DNA of 64,000 nt from JACMLD01 sp044227095. GTDB lineage: Bacteria > Bacteroidota > Bacteroidia > Chitinophagales > Chitinophagaceae. Under the pieces are notes generated by a model. The model saw only the letters and a list, made by a program, of their open reading frames with translations. It was not told where the DNA came from and searched no databases. A program made the translations under genes and the position numbers. Shown piece after piece: positions 9,357 through 18,156 of the stretch. Numbering within the stretch: position 1 is the first letter of the stretch; every line of letters begins with the position of its first letter. The DNA lies in contig JBGAFV010000001.1 in the NCBI GenBank assembly GCA_044227095.1, positions 4,836,001-4,900,000 on the forward strand. Direction: 5' to 3'.

Positions 9357-9814
9357 AATGATAAATCAGCTGTTTATTTTTCTTATGCTTTTGCCAATGA
9401 TTAACCAGAAAGAATATCAAGCTCCAAATTGCTTCTTAAACATCAATAAGACAAAACCCTTCGGATTTGCGCATAAATTATTTTGCCAGATAAAGGAGTT
9501 TCCGCATTAGATGGCTGGTGAAAGATAAAGCACACACACAATTCCGGATGTGCATAACCTGGTGCAAAACAGGTGCAAAACAGAAAGCTTAAAAATTTGG
9601 AAAAGCATAGATTGGGATCGTACATTCATTTTGCAATTGAGACGAAAAAGAAATCTGTAAAAAGATAGAAAAAGAATCTCAAACGAAAGCATCGGGTTTA
9701 GTAAATAATACAAGCTTCGGCAAGTATGAAAAGACTAGATTTGGTGCTTTCTGCATTATAATGCGTTTTTGCAAATCACTTCTTTTAATACACTTCGCTT
9801 TATAATAAGCTTTA
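9357..9814. other. Intergenic region, no gene seen
   Basis: About 450 bp with only short chance open frames. The only small structure is a duplicated GGTGCAAAACA near 9560-9585. No promoter box or tRNA is recognised. Confidence 0.5.
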
Positions 9815-10225
9815 CTAATTCGCTTCTTTTGCCAATGCACTTATTTTACCTTCCAGATCTTTTTGAAGAATAAGGGCTTTATCAAGTGCTGCTGAACGTG
9901 TTTCAAATTTCTTTTTGAGGCTTTCTGCAAGATTGGTAGCATTGGTTAATTCAACGGCAAGTTTTTGCAATTGCTCTTTTGATTCAGCATCGGGCCTGTC
10001 CTGGTTATCGGTTTCTTTTTTTAATTGATCAATCTTCTTGCGTGTAATTTCAATATTTAATGCCAGTTCGGGTAACTGGGCCTGGAGAGAATCTATTTTG
10101 CGTGAAACCGTCTGCCTTAATTGTTGAAGTTGTTCAACCTGGCGGGTTTTGTTATTGTCTTTCCCCTGCGTATATGCTGCTGTATGAACGCATAGTAGCG
10201 CCAATAGCAATAGATAGAGTTTCAT
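9815..10225 (-). CDS. Secreted coiled-coil protein
   Basis: 136 aa. MKLYLLLLALLCVHTAAYTQ is a signal peptide. The rest is almost entirely charged helical heptad sequence (for example VEQLQQLRQTVSRKIDSLQ and LQKLAVELTNATNLAESL), predicting one or two long coiled coils. Probably a periplasmic helical protein, perhaps chaperone-like or structural; no named family is recognised. ATG at 10225 is chosen for the signal peptide. Confidence 0.75.
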   Translation of the reverse strand: MKLYLLLLALLCVHTAAYTQGKDNNKTRQVEQLQQLRQTVSRKIDSLQAQLPELALNIEITRKKIDQLKKETDNQDRPDAESKEQLQKLAVELTNATNLAESLKKKFETRSAALDKALILQKDLEGKISALAKEAN

Positions 10226-10445
10226 AGCCTGTTTTTCACTGATTTGGATCTGTTCAACTCTAAAACGCAACAATCAGCTGCCTAGTATTTCCGCTTATAT
10301 TTTTTATTCTGATTCTACTGTGGCAACACGTACTTATACGTGGTTTCCAGGCATAACATGCTTATAATCCATCAATAAGCTTTTTTACTTTTTTATTATT
10401 TTTCTATTCTACCCACAAACCTCAGGTGCCGATGAGCCATTACAA

Positions 10446-10482
10446 AACAAACAACCCTCCTTAGAAAGGAGGGTTGTTTGTT
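10446..10482. terminator. Strong terminator hairpin
   Basis: A perfect 17-bp stem (AACAAACAACCCTCCTT) with a 3-nt loop lies 60 bp past the stop of the minus-strand gene starting at 11589. Confidence 0.85.
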
Positions 10483-10545
10483 ATTGATCAATAAAATCTC
10501 AGTTAAATTAAATAGCTCCGCATCAGGCATCAGGCACCAGCAAAC

Positions 10546-11589
10546 CTATTGGTATTGTATATACATGGGCTTGGGCTTCAGCTTTAATACTTCTTCTGGT
10601 GTCATTATACGGCTTTTGGGTTCGCGGAAATCATTTTTATAAAACAACTTAAAACCGGTAAACTGAACAGGCTCAGCATAAATAAACTGTTTGTAGGTAT
10701 TGATTTTGCGGGCCTGCGCTCCCCATCCATCCATATCCATTACTACCTGTATCTCCGGTTGCAGTTTTATTTGTTTATAATTAGTAACCATTGCCCTTGT
10801 AAAGCGGTGTACTACCAATATTTTAGGTGGCAGATTATTTTCGGTTACAATCTTGGCCATATAGTTTGATACATAATTGACATCTGCCGCGTCAAACGTA
10901 CCAATAGCAGCGCCGGGCTTTTGTCCGCCTTTCATTGAAAACTCCGGATCGATACCAAAATGAACATTTGGCATTTTGAAGTATTTCTCAAACAAAGGCA
11001 CTTCTTCCTGTACAGTGCTATGCCCAACCTGTATGTCGATAAACACAAGTGCGTTTATTTCCTTTGCCATATCTATTACCTGGTCTATTTGCGAAAAAGG
11101 CATACGCAGCCTATACTTATTTCCTTTGCCCGGATAACCTTGTGCAGTAGTAGCTATATAGTGCAATGCCGGAATAACTTTAACTGAAGTATCTGCGGCC
11201 TGCCATTTTACCAATTCCTCTTTGAGTTTTGCCAGCATTTCCTTGCGGGGATATTCTCCTAATACCCCCATTTTGGTGGAATACAGGTTGCCATAAAATG
11301 CCACAATGCGATTAAAAGGTAATAATGCGCCTGCTTTGGGATAGGCAGATTTTACCGGCCATTTGCCAGAACTATCTTTATTCAGCATTTCTGTAAGAAA
11401 ATGATCGTATGCCGCTGTATCAAGTGCAAGGCTTGCTGTAGTATCTGCAGATTTTTTAACCACTGCTATAGTATCTGAGGCAGTAGTTTCTGAATGCGCC
11501 TGGCCACAAGAACTAAAACCATATGCAATAGCGGATAAAATAAGAAAGTAAAACTTGCTGGTAGTTGAAACAATCAATCTCACATTCAT
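10546..11589 (-). CDS. Predicted lipoprotein with TIM-barrel-like domain
   Basis: 347 aa. N-terminal signal ends in GFSSCGQ (lipobox Cys about 28). The body shows repeated strand-helix elements with acidic ends: RIVAFYGN, VKVIPALHYIATTA, NALVFIDIQVGHS, VHFGIDPEFSM, KILVVHRFT, QVVMDMDGWG. This arrangement resembles a TIM barrel of the glycoside-hydrolase or phosphodiesterase type, but I cannot name the family. Possibly a cell-surface hydrolase. Ends at a strong terminator. Confidence 0.7.
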   Translation of the reverse strand: MNVRLIVSTTSKFYFLILSAIAYGFSSCGQAHSETTASDTIAVVKKSADTTASLALDTAAYDHFLTEMLNKDSSGKWPVKSAYPKAGALLPFNRIVAFYGNLYSTKMGVLGEYPRKEMLAKLKEELVKWQAADTSVKVIPALHYIATTAQGYPGKGNKYRLRMPFSQIDQVIDMAKEINALVFIDIQVGHSTVQEEVPLFEKYFKMPNVHFGIDPEFSMKGGQKPGAAIGTFDAADVNYVSNYMAKIVTENNLPPKILVVHRFTRAMVTNYKQIKLQPEIQVVMDMDGWGAQARKINTYKQFIYAEPVQFTGFKLFYKNDFREPKSRIMTPEEVLKLKPKPMYIQYQ

Positions 11590-11738
11590 GAATGGAACTT
11601 TAAAGGGTATTTATTCTTTTTTTGTAAAACTACTTAAGAACGTTACAGTATAACGTTTAGTATATCTATATTTTTTTTGCAATTATGTACAGCAAAGTTT
11701 TTCAAGAGAATATTGCTATTGCGAAAAACTTAAACCGC

Positions 11739-13118
11739 TTATAAATCCTTCCATACTTCTTTTGCGAAATATTCAAGCGAAGGATCCCTTGCGCCCATTA
11801 AAAGCAAAACACAGTTATCGTTAAAGTGCGGGCGAACATTTTCTAAAAACTCCGCCCTGTTTTCAACATAAAAAGCTGGTTTATTCAGCGCTTTTAAATC
11901 ATTTATCAAATCATTTGCCGAAATATTTTTGGTAGCTGTTCCGCCTGCGTAAAAAATTTCGCTCATCCATATTTCGTCTGCAGGACGGAGCACACGGGCA
12001 ATTTCTTCAACAAAATCTTTTCTTAAAAAACTGGTTGGCCCATAACCATGCGGCTGAAACCATGCGATTACTTTTGGCGCCAATTGCTGACAGGCTTCAA
12101 TAGAAACTGCACATTTTACAGGGTTGTGCGCATAATCGTCAATCAATAAAACACCATGCTTTTTGCCCAATACCTGGTGCCGCCTGTAAATGCCTTCGTA
12201 ATGTTTAAGTGCAGCAGCGCAAGTGCCAAGATCTACGCCTAATTGATTAGCAACCGCACTTGCAGCCAGCGCATTCTCCATATTGTGCCTGCCAACAGTA
12301 TGCATTTCAAAATTTGTACCATTAACTGAGAAAGAAATATTAAGCCCTTGCTGCTTAAAATTTGAGCCAATAAAACCGGCACCAGAACCGGCATCAATAG
12401 AAAAATCCTGTGCTAGATTAGCCGAAAGTGATTTTGCAGCAGCCTGACTTTGATTAACCATAAAAAGCCTTGTTGTATTTTTTTTGAACACACTGAAAAT
12501 ATCCATCAGCGCATCCATTTCTTTATGGTCTTTATCAATATTCAGCAGCAATCCAATTTCCGGATGGTATTGAACAATAGAACCATCACTTTCATCTGCT
12601 TCAATCACCAGCCAATCGCCTTTGCCTACCTTAGCATTTCCAATTTTATTTTCCTTAATTATACTTACTAACCCCGCACCGCTGATAATACTGGGCGAAA
12701 GGCCTGCATGTTCCAGGATATCAAACAACATAGCGCTGGTAGTGCTTTTTCCGCTGGTGCCACCTACTGCAATGGTTCTTTTGCTTTTTGCAATAAGTGC
12801 CAGCAGTTCTGATCTTTTGATAATGGGAATATCCATTTTTTTTGCCTTTTGCACTTCTTCTACTGTATCCTCTACTGCAGTTGATACAACTACCAAATCG
12901 GTATCGTTTGTAATACCTTCGCCATTTTGTAAAAAACAGGCAATGCCAGCCGTTTCCAGTTTTTCTTTTGTATCGTTAAATACGCCGGGCGTAAAGTAGC
13001 GATCTGATCCGCTAACAGCTTTTCCTATGCCTGCGAGATATTGCGCAATTGCACTCATACCTGTTCCTGCTACGCCTATAAAAAAAACTTTTTTGAAATC
13101 ATCTATGCCTGCAATCAT
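11739..13118 (-). CDS. Mur ligase family protein (MurC/Mpl-like)
   Basis: 459 aa. N-terminal Rossmann domain (FFIGVAGTGMSAIAQYLAG), central ATPase domain with P-loop GGTSGKSTT (about 119-127) and EADESDGS (about 173-180), then the C-terminal ligase domain (LLIDDYAHNPVK; MGARDPS). The architecture matches UDP-N-acetylmuramate ligases (MurC or the recycling enzyme Mpl). The P-loop is GTSGKST rather than the usual GTHGKTT, and no other mur genes are adjacent, so this is more likely a paralogue acting in peptidoglycan recycling than the essential MurC. Exact substrate uncertain. Confidence 0.8.
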   Translation of the reverse strand: MIAGIDDFKKVFFIGVAGTGMSAIAQYLAGIGKAVSGSDRYFTPGVFNDTKEKLETAGIACFLQNGEGITNDTDLVVVSTAVEDTVEEVQKAKKMDIPIIKRSELLALIAKSKRTIAVGGTSGKSTTSAMLFDILEHAGLSPSIISGAGLVSIIKENKIGNAKVGKGDWLVIEADESDGSIVQYHPEIGLLLNIDKDHKEMDALMDIFSVFKKNTTRLFMVNQSQAAAKSLSANLAQDFSIDAGSGAGFIGSNFKQQGLNISFSVNGTNFEMHTVGRHNMENALAASAVANQLGVDLGTCAAALKHYEGIYRRHQVLGKKHGVLLIDDYAHNPVKCAVSIEACQQLAPKVIAWFQPHGYGPTSFLRKDFVEEIARVLRPADEIWMSEIFYAGGTATKNISANDLINDLKALNKPAFYVENRAEFLENVRPHFNDNCVLLLMGARDPSLEYFAKEVWKDL

Positions 13119-13320
13119 AATGGGTTATTTACTGCAAATAAAAGAAATAAAATGTTGTGCATCTTTTATCAATTGCAATAACGCCGTACCGAAGAAAGAG
13201 GTATAACCCGTCACGTTATTTTTTACAAGGATTTATATTTCCAGAACAAAGACATCTTACTTATTGCTGTTTTCGTATCTTCACTTCATTAACCCTATTC
13301 TTTCATATAGTTTATCCAAC

Positions 13321-14526
13321 TTGAAGTTTACAGATTTTAATTTCCACGAGAATTTAGCAGAAGGTATAGAGGCCAGTGGCTATGAAGAGCCAACACCCGT
13401 ACAGGAACAGGTTATACCGCTTATTTTACAGGGAAAAGATATTATAGCATCCGCTCAAACCGGCACTGGTAAAACAGCGGCATTTCTTCTTCCATTGCTT
13501 AATAAATTAATTACAGAGCCGCACGATGATCATCATATCAATGCAATGATTATTGTACCAACCCGTGAGCTGGCTATACAAATAGCTGGTCATCTTGAAG
13601 GCCTTTCTTATTTTACGTCCATAAGTTCTATGGCCGTGTATGGTGGTGGCGATGGCGGATCCTTTGTTCAGGAAAAGCAGGCGCTAAGTAAGGGTGTAGA
13701 TGTGGTAGTGTGTACGCCAGGCAAAATGATAGCCCACATTAATATGGGTTATGTAAAATTAAAAGGGCTGAAATACCTGGTACTTGATGAAGCAGACCGA
13801 ATGCTTGACATGGGTTTTAATGAAGACATCATGAAGATTATTTCTATGGTGCCTGTAAAAAGACAAACACTTTTATTTTCTGCTACGATGCCGCCAAAAA
13901 TCAGGGCACTGGCGCAGAAAATTCTTATACAGCCAGAAGAAATCAATATTGCCATTTCAAAACCGCCGGAAAAGATTATACAGGAAGCGTTTATTGTGTA
14001 TGAACCACAGAAAATACCGCTGATTAAGTTATTACTGAAAAGCAAAACCTTTAATTCTATCCTTATCTTTTGTTCACGCAAGCAAAATGTAAAGCAGTTA
14101 ACATTAGAATTGCAGCGCTCCGGTATAAAAGCAGAAGCCATTCACTCCGATCTGGAACAGGCAAAAAGAGAAGAAGTACTGCGCAGCTTTACCAGCAAAC
14201 GCCTGCCCGTTTTGGTAGCCACAGATATATTATCCCGTGGAATTGATATAGACCATATTGATCTTGTCATTAACTATGATGTACCGAATGACGGAGAAGA
14301 TTACGTGCACCGTATTGGCCGTACTGCCCGTGCAGAAACTGATGGAACCGCCTATACTTTTGTAACCGAAAGGGAACAAAACAAATTTGCCATGATAGAA
14401 AACCTGATTGGAAAAACTGTACCCAAAGCAGTAGTACCAGAACAGCTTGGCCCTACGCCCGCATACAATCCACGCAGTCGCGGAAGCCGTCCGCAAAGAG
14501 GTTTCTCGCACCCCAGAAAAAGATAG
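13321..14526 (+). CDS. DEAD-box RNA helicase
   Basis: About 401 aa from a TTG at 13321 (MKFTDFNFHENLAEG), which matches the usual N-terminus of this family; an in-frame TTG at 13264 is possible but precedes the conserved part. Motifs present: Q motif (EEPTPVQEQ), I (AQTGTGKT), Ia (PTRELAIQ), II (DEAD), III (SAT), V (ATDILSRGIDI), VI (HRIGRTAR). A short basic tail (SRGSRPQRGFSHPRKR) probably binds RNA. Acts in RNA unwinding, for example ribosome assembly or mRNA decay. Confidence 0.92.
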   Translation: MKFTDFNFHENLAEGIEASGYEEPTPVQEQVIPLILQGKDIIASAQTGTGKTAAFLLPLLNKLITEPHDDHHINAMIIVPTRELAIQIAGHLEGLSYFTSISSMAVYGGGDGGSFVQEKQALSKGVDVVVCTPGKMIAHINMGYVKLKGLKYLVLDEADRMLDMGFNEDIMKIISMVPVKRQTLLFSATMPPKIRALAQKILIQPEEINIAISKPPEKIIQEAFIVYEPQKIPLIKLLLKSKTFNSILIFCSRKQNVKQLTLELQRSGIKAEAIHSDLEQAKREEVLRSFTSKRLPVLVATDILSRGIDIDHIDLVINYDVPNDGEDYVHRIGRTARAETDGTAYTFVTEREQNKFAMIENLIGKTVPKAVVPEQLGPTPAYNPRSRGSRPQRGFSHPRKR

Positions 14527-14534
14527 AATACTTC

Positions 14535-14845
14535 AGTAATGGAACACAGATTTTTATGATTAAGCAGATAAAAATGATTTTTCAAACACTAATTGTAAAT
14601 CATACTTCTCATAAAAATCATCACAATCTGCGTTCTATTTAAAATGCTTTTTAAGTATTAGTATACAAATCATACTTATCATAAAAAATCATGACAATCT
14701 GCGTTCAATTTTTTTATTGCACAAGCTCAATTTATAACGACAAGAATAGAACACAGATTGAGCTGATAAAGCCGATTTAAAATGATTTTATATTAGCAGT
14801 TGTCAGTCATACCCATCATCAAAATCATGATAATCTGCGTTCCTT
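14535..14845. repeat. Intergenic palindromic repeat cluster
   Basis: Three related blocks of the form AATCATACTTCTCATAAAAA..ATCATNACAATCTGCGTTC end near 14636, 14705 and 14842, and two opposite-facing blocks beginning GAACACAGATT (14540, 14750) pair with them. Together they form two large imperfect hairpins between convergent genes. They look like mobile REP/MITE-type elements. Confidence 0.6.
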
Positions 14846-14864
14846 TTTTTATTGCGCAAGCAAA

Positions 14865-16757
14865 TCAATTCACATTAATCAATGTTGGCTTTTTAATATA
14901 CTGGCTATTGTACTTAAATTTAATACCTGTAGTAGTTTCTATACGCCAGCTTTCTCCTGTAAAAGTTTTGCGGGGGAAATAAAACACTTTCAATTCAAAG
15001 GTTCCAAAGATTAAACTTTCATTTCTTGTTCTTATACCACCACCAATACTACTGTACATATCGCTGTTAGCAAGGTTTTGTTTTACCGGTGTAATAAAAC
15101 AAAGATTGCCAAAAACAAAAGGGGCAAAGTGAAAATTGATAAATGTAAAAGGGCTGAAGAAAACAGATTCTGCTTTTAATGTAGCCCTAAAGTCGCCATC
15201 TGCAGGTGTGCTTGCTTTCCATTCGTCTAAACCATACTGGCTTTGCAATGCAAGTGGCGCATTCAGCAATGCATTTACCTGGCCTGAAACGCTGGCATTA
15301 ATCAAACTACGCTGTTTCCATCTGCCCATATTAACCACACGACTGTACCGATCCATACTTAACAGCATATTAAAATCTTCGGGCTTACCGCTTCCCCAAA
15401 AAGTTCCCGAACGAAAAATAAAATTGTAATACACTTTATTGGCCGTAAAGTAATAACGTTCCAGATCAAGGCCTAGGTATGGCCTGTTTACATTTTGCTT
15501 GTTAATCCAACCAGCAGTTAAGGAAAGATCAACACCTTCAGGAACGTCTTCATTCCTGCCAAAGCCATAAAAATATTGGGCTTTATAAAAGTTTTGTTTA
15601 AAAATGGAAACTGCCCCCAGCACACCTGTTATATCAGCATAGAGGTAGAAATATTTGTTGATATAAATGTCTGGTATATCAATAAAGTGTTGTTTAAAAT
15701 AACGGAGGCCCACAAGTGTACGCAACCTGTCGTCTTCATTGCCTGCTCCAATTTTATATGCACCTGTATTCCACCCAGCCCATGCATCATAATTAAAATA
15801 GTGGTACCGGACATTTGCGTTGTAAATAGAATCTGTCCAAAACATATTTTGTGTAACATGGTTGGCGGCTTCAAAAGAATACGTCCACCGTGCATAAGGA
15901 TTTATCAATGGCCTTACAAACTGCACATACAGGTTCTTTTCTTCTTTCTGCAATGTGTTCATGGTATTGCCATACGTGGTATAACCAAAAGTTGCATCTA
16001 TAAAAGAACCGCCTATATTTCTGTTAACATACTGCACCTGGTATCCTGCGTATTTTCTTCTTTCCTGGTTGTACAGCATGCCAAACAATAAACCATTGCC
16101 CCAGCCTCCAAGGTTTTCTTCCTTTACGGTCATTTCTGCACTTTTGGGATTGTGTACTTCAAAACTACCGCCTATAGAAAGTACGTCTTTGGTACGCACA
16201 AGAATATCAACAGAATCGCTCTGGTAAAGTGGAATTACAATAAATATTACGTCCTGGATATACACCTGGTCACGCAAATGCCTTTCATTATCTGCAAGCA
16301 GGTAGGGTTCCAGTATATCCCCTTTTTTAAAGAACAAGTTGTTCCTTATTACGTACTCACGTGATTTGTGGTGAAAGTTATTAGCAAGATTGGTAAATGT
16401 ATTTTTGAAATTGTGTGCAGTATCGGTAATCAGCGTTCCAAAATCAAGCCGCTGTATTGCTACGTTCCTGATGATTTTTCCTTTGTATGCTTTAAATGGC
16501 AAGTCATTTCTTACCGCCTGGGTTTCCAAATCAGAAGCCGCTGTATCGCCTACCAGGTTGCTGGCCAGTTTGCCAAACATTCCTTTCTGGCGTTTCAAAT
16601 ATTCTACAATACCGTGCTTGGTAGTGTCAATAAGCCCTTGCGTACTGCTATCATGCTTTATGCGGCTGGCAGTATCCTGCTGTGCCCATAAGGGTTGTTG
16701 CAGGCAAGCCATCGCTATAACTATCCCCAATATCTTACAAACCGTTGCAATCTGCAT
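14865..16757 (-). CDS. BamA/TamA-like outer-membrane protein
   Basis: 630 aa. Signal peptide up to about residue 25 (LQQPLWAQ). Residues about 90-190 hold POTRA-like elements (YKGKIIRNVAIQRLDFG; LFFKKGDILEPYLLADNERHLRD; DSVDILVRTKDV), and the remainder is a beta-barrel with many aromatic-rich strands. The arrangement fits the Omp85 superfamily: outer-membrane protein assembly or translocation. A single POTRA-like region suggests a specialised member rather than BamA itself. ATG at 16757 follows a possible GTG at 16763. Confidence 0.82.
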   Translation of the reverse strand: MQIATVCKILGIVIAMACLQQPLWAQQDTASRIKHDSSTQGLIDTTKHGIVEYLKRQKGMFGKLASNLVGDTAASDLETQAVRNDLPFKAYKGKIIRNVAIQRLDFGTLITDTAHNFKNTFTNLANNFHHKSREYVIRNNLFFKKGDILEPYLLADNERHLRDQVYIQDVIFIVIPLYQSDSVDILVRTKDVLSIGGSFEVHNPKSAEMTVKEENLGGWGNGLLFGMLYNQERRKYAGYQVQYVNRNIGGSFIDATFGYTTYGNTMNTLQKEEKNLYVQFVRPLINPYARWTYSFEAANHVTQNMFWTDSIYNANVRYHYFNYDAWAGWNTGAYKIGAGNEDDRLRTLVGLRYFKQHFIDIPDIYINKYFYLYADITGVLGAVSIFKQNFYKAQYFYGFGRNEDVPEGVDLSLTAGWINKQNVNRPYLGLDLERYYFTANKVYYNFIFRSGTFWGSGKPEDFNMLLSMDRYSRVVNMGRWKQRSLINASVSGQVNALLNAPLALQSQYGLDEWKASTPADGDFRATLKAESVFFSPFTFINFHFAPFVFGNLCFITPVKQNLANSDMYSSIGGGIRTRNESLIFGTFELKVFYFPRKTFTGESWRIETTTGIKFKYNSQYIKKPTLINVN

Positions 16758-16998
16758 GCGCACTAATCAATTTTTTCAAAATAAACGTCTTAACCCGCAA
16801 AAGCGTCTCTGCCAAAATAGGAATTATGAGGTATAATGGGCGATTTAAAGAACAATAAATATATCTGATGTACGTAAAATCTGCAAATAAAGACAGCCGG
16901 CCCGGTGCTTTTGAGAATGAAAACTGAAAGATAACAGCGGTTTAACGATAAGCAGCAGGGTATGTTTGCAGCAGGCATCAATTTACCACATGCGGGCA

Positions 16999-17520
16999 TT
17001 AGCCCATTAAGTCTTCTTTGTCTTTTTTGGCCGCCCTTATCATTTCTCCATAGCCCATTTTTTTGGCCAGTGCAGAAACAGCCATGGCGATGCGTTTGGT
17101 TTTGGTGGGTTCTGTTTTAGCACTGTCTACCCACTTGCTGAAATAATGCTGATGAGATAAAGGAAGGCTTTTAAAATATTTGATGGCAACGGGTTCATCG
17201 TTCATGCATTCCATCAATTCTTTATTAAGCTGATAGGCTTTATTGTCTAACTCAAGTTGAACTTTTAATATGCTGCCCTTTCGTTTGCCTGTTCCTTTGC
17301 GCATGCCGGCGTTAATGGCCATAATAAAATCACCGCCGCCCATAGGAATCAGCGCTACACTTTTAATAGCAAAACTATCCAGCTTACCTTTTACCCTAAA
17401 CGATTTTTTATTACCTGGCTTTAACTTCAATGCAATCTTCTCAGGAATGGAAATATACGACCAGCCGGTTTTTTCTCCCTGGCTGGCAAACTGTTCTATA
17501 GTGGCGTTGAATTGAACCAT
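16999..17520 (-). CDS. YdeI/OmpD-associated family protein with DUF1905 domain
   Basis: 173 aa, cytoplasmic. The N-terminal half (WSYISIPEKIALKLKPGNKKSFRVKG) is the small beta domain DUF1905. The C-terminal half contains FKSLPLSHQHYFSKWVDSAK followed by TKRIAMAVSALAKKMGYGEM, the helical YdeI/OmpD-associated signature (PF13376). The role of the family is not established. Confidence 0.82.
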   Translation of the reverse strand: MVQFNATIEQFASQGEKTGWSYISIPEKIALKLKPGNKKSFRVKGKLDSFAIKSVALIPMGGGDFIMAINAGMRKGTGKRKGSILKVQLELDNKAYQLNKELMECMNDEPVAIKYFKSLPLSHQHYFSKWVDSAKTEPTKTKRIAMAVSALAKKMGYGEMIRAAKKDKEDLMG

Positions 17521-17601
17521 ATTGTTGCTATAAAATTCAGTATTTTTTGGAATAAATTTATTGCAGTATTTGATAAAAAAGCGAACTAAAGGAAATAACT
17601 A

Positions 17602-17790
17602 ATGAATTGGAGAACAATCTTGGGAATAATTATAACCTACGGCAGTATAAAAGAAATGTACAACATTGTTAAAGATCACTACGCTGGAATTACTGTTGAG
17701 CCGCTATATCCTTTTGTACTTTTAATTGTGGCTACTTTTGTGTTTCTTGGTTTTTATTTAATTTACAAAGGACGATCAAAAAAGAATTAA
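17602..17790 (+). CDS. Small membrane protein (62 aa)
   Basis: 62 aa with two hydrophobic segments (about residues 3-15, weak, and 34-56, strong) and a basic tail (KGRSKKN). It ends one base before the ATG of a second tiny membrane gene, so the two are almost certainly co-translated. No family recognised. Confidence 0.6.
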   Translation: MNWRTILGIIITYGSIKEMYNIVKDHYAGITVEPLYPFVLLIVATFVFLGFYLIYKGRSKKN

Positions 17791-17791
17791 A

Positions 17792-17938
17792 ATGAACGGA
17801 TTACTATTAGATGCCGTTGGAGCGCCTAAAGCGGCGTGGGATTTTTTAATAATGAGCTTTTTCCTTAGTCCATTCATTTTTGGATTTCTTATTGTTGCAT
17901 TTTTTAAACTGTTGGATAAGTTTTCAAAAAAAGAATAA
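17792..17938 (+). CDS. Tiny membrane protein (48 aa)
   Basis: 48 aa, MNGLLLDAVGAPKAAWDFLI followed by one long hydrophobic stretch (about residues 18-40) and a charged end (LDKFSKKE). Starts one base after the stop of the 62-aa gene. The tight pairing and matching Lys-rich ends support a real gene pair, possibly a small membrane complex. Function unknown. Confidence 0.55.
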   Translation: MNGLLLDAVGAPKAAWDFLIMSFFLSPFIFGFLIVAFFKLLDKFSKKE

Positions 17939-18126
17939 TTGAACTATTTTTTAGCGCATTATTGCCCAACTGCAATAACGGGCAGTATTTAGCTATTCAC
18001 ACCTCGGTTGATTTTCTATTTTGGCTGTGTGCGGTAAATTCCTTCTCTTTTTTCTCTATTAGCTCTGTGCGACAAATTCTTCCAAGCAATTACTACCACC
18101 CGTTAGTTTTAGTACACAAGTTTCTT

Positions 18127-18134
18127 TACTTTTG
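18127..18134 (+). promoter_or_regulatory. -7 box of the acyl-CoA dehydrogenase gene
   Basis: TACTTTTG matches TAnnTTTG and lies 22 bp before the ATG at 18157. It supports the shorter start. Confidence 0.6.
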
Positions 18135-18156
18135 CATACTTCTAAAGAATACAACC

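Noticed and set aside
15576..16091. 171-codon plus-strand frame opposite the BamA-like gene
   Set aside because: Cys/Ile-rich low-quality translation with no motif; the opposite strand is a clear barrel protein.
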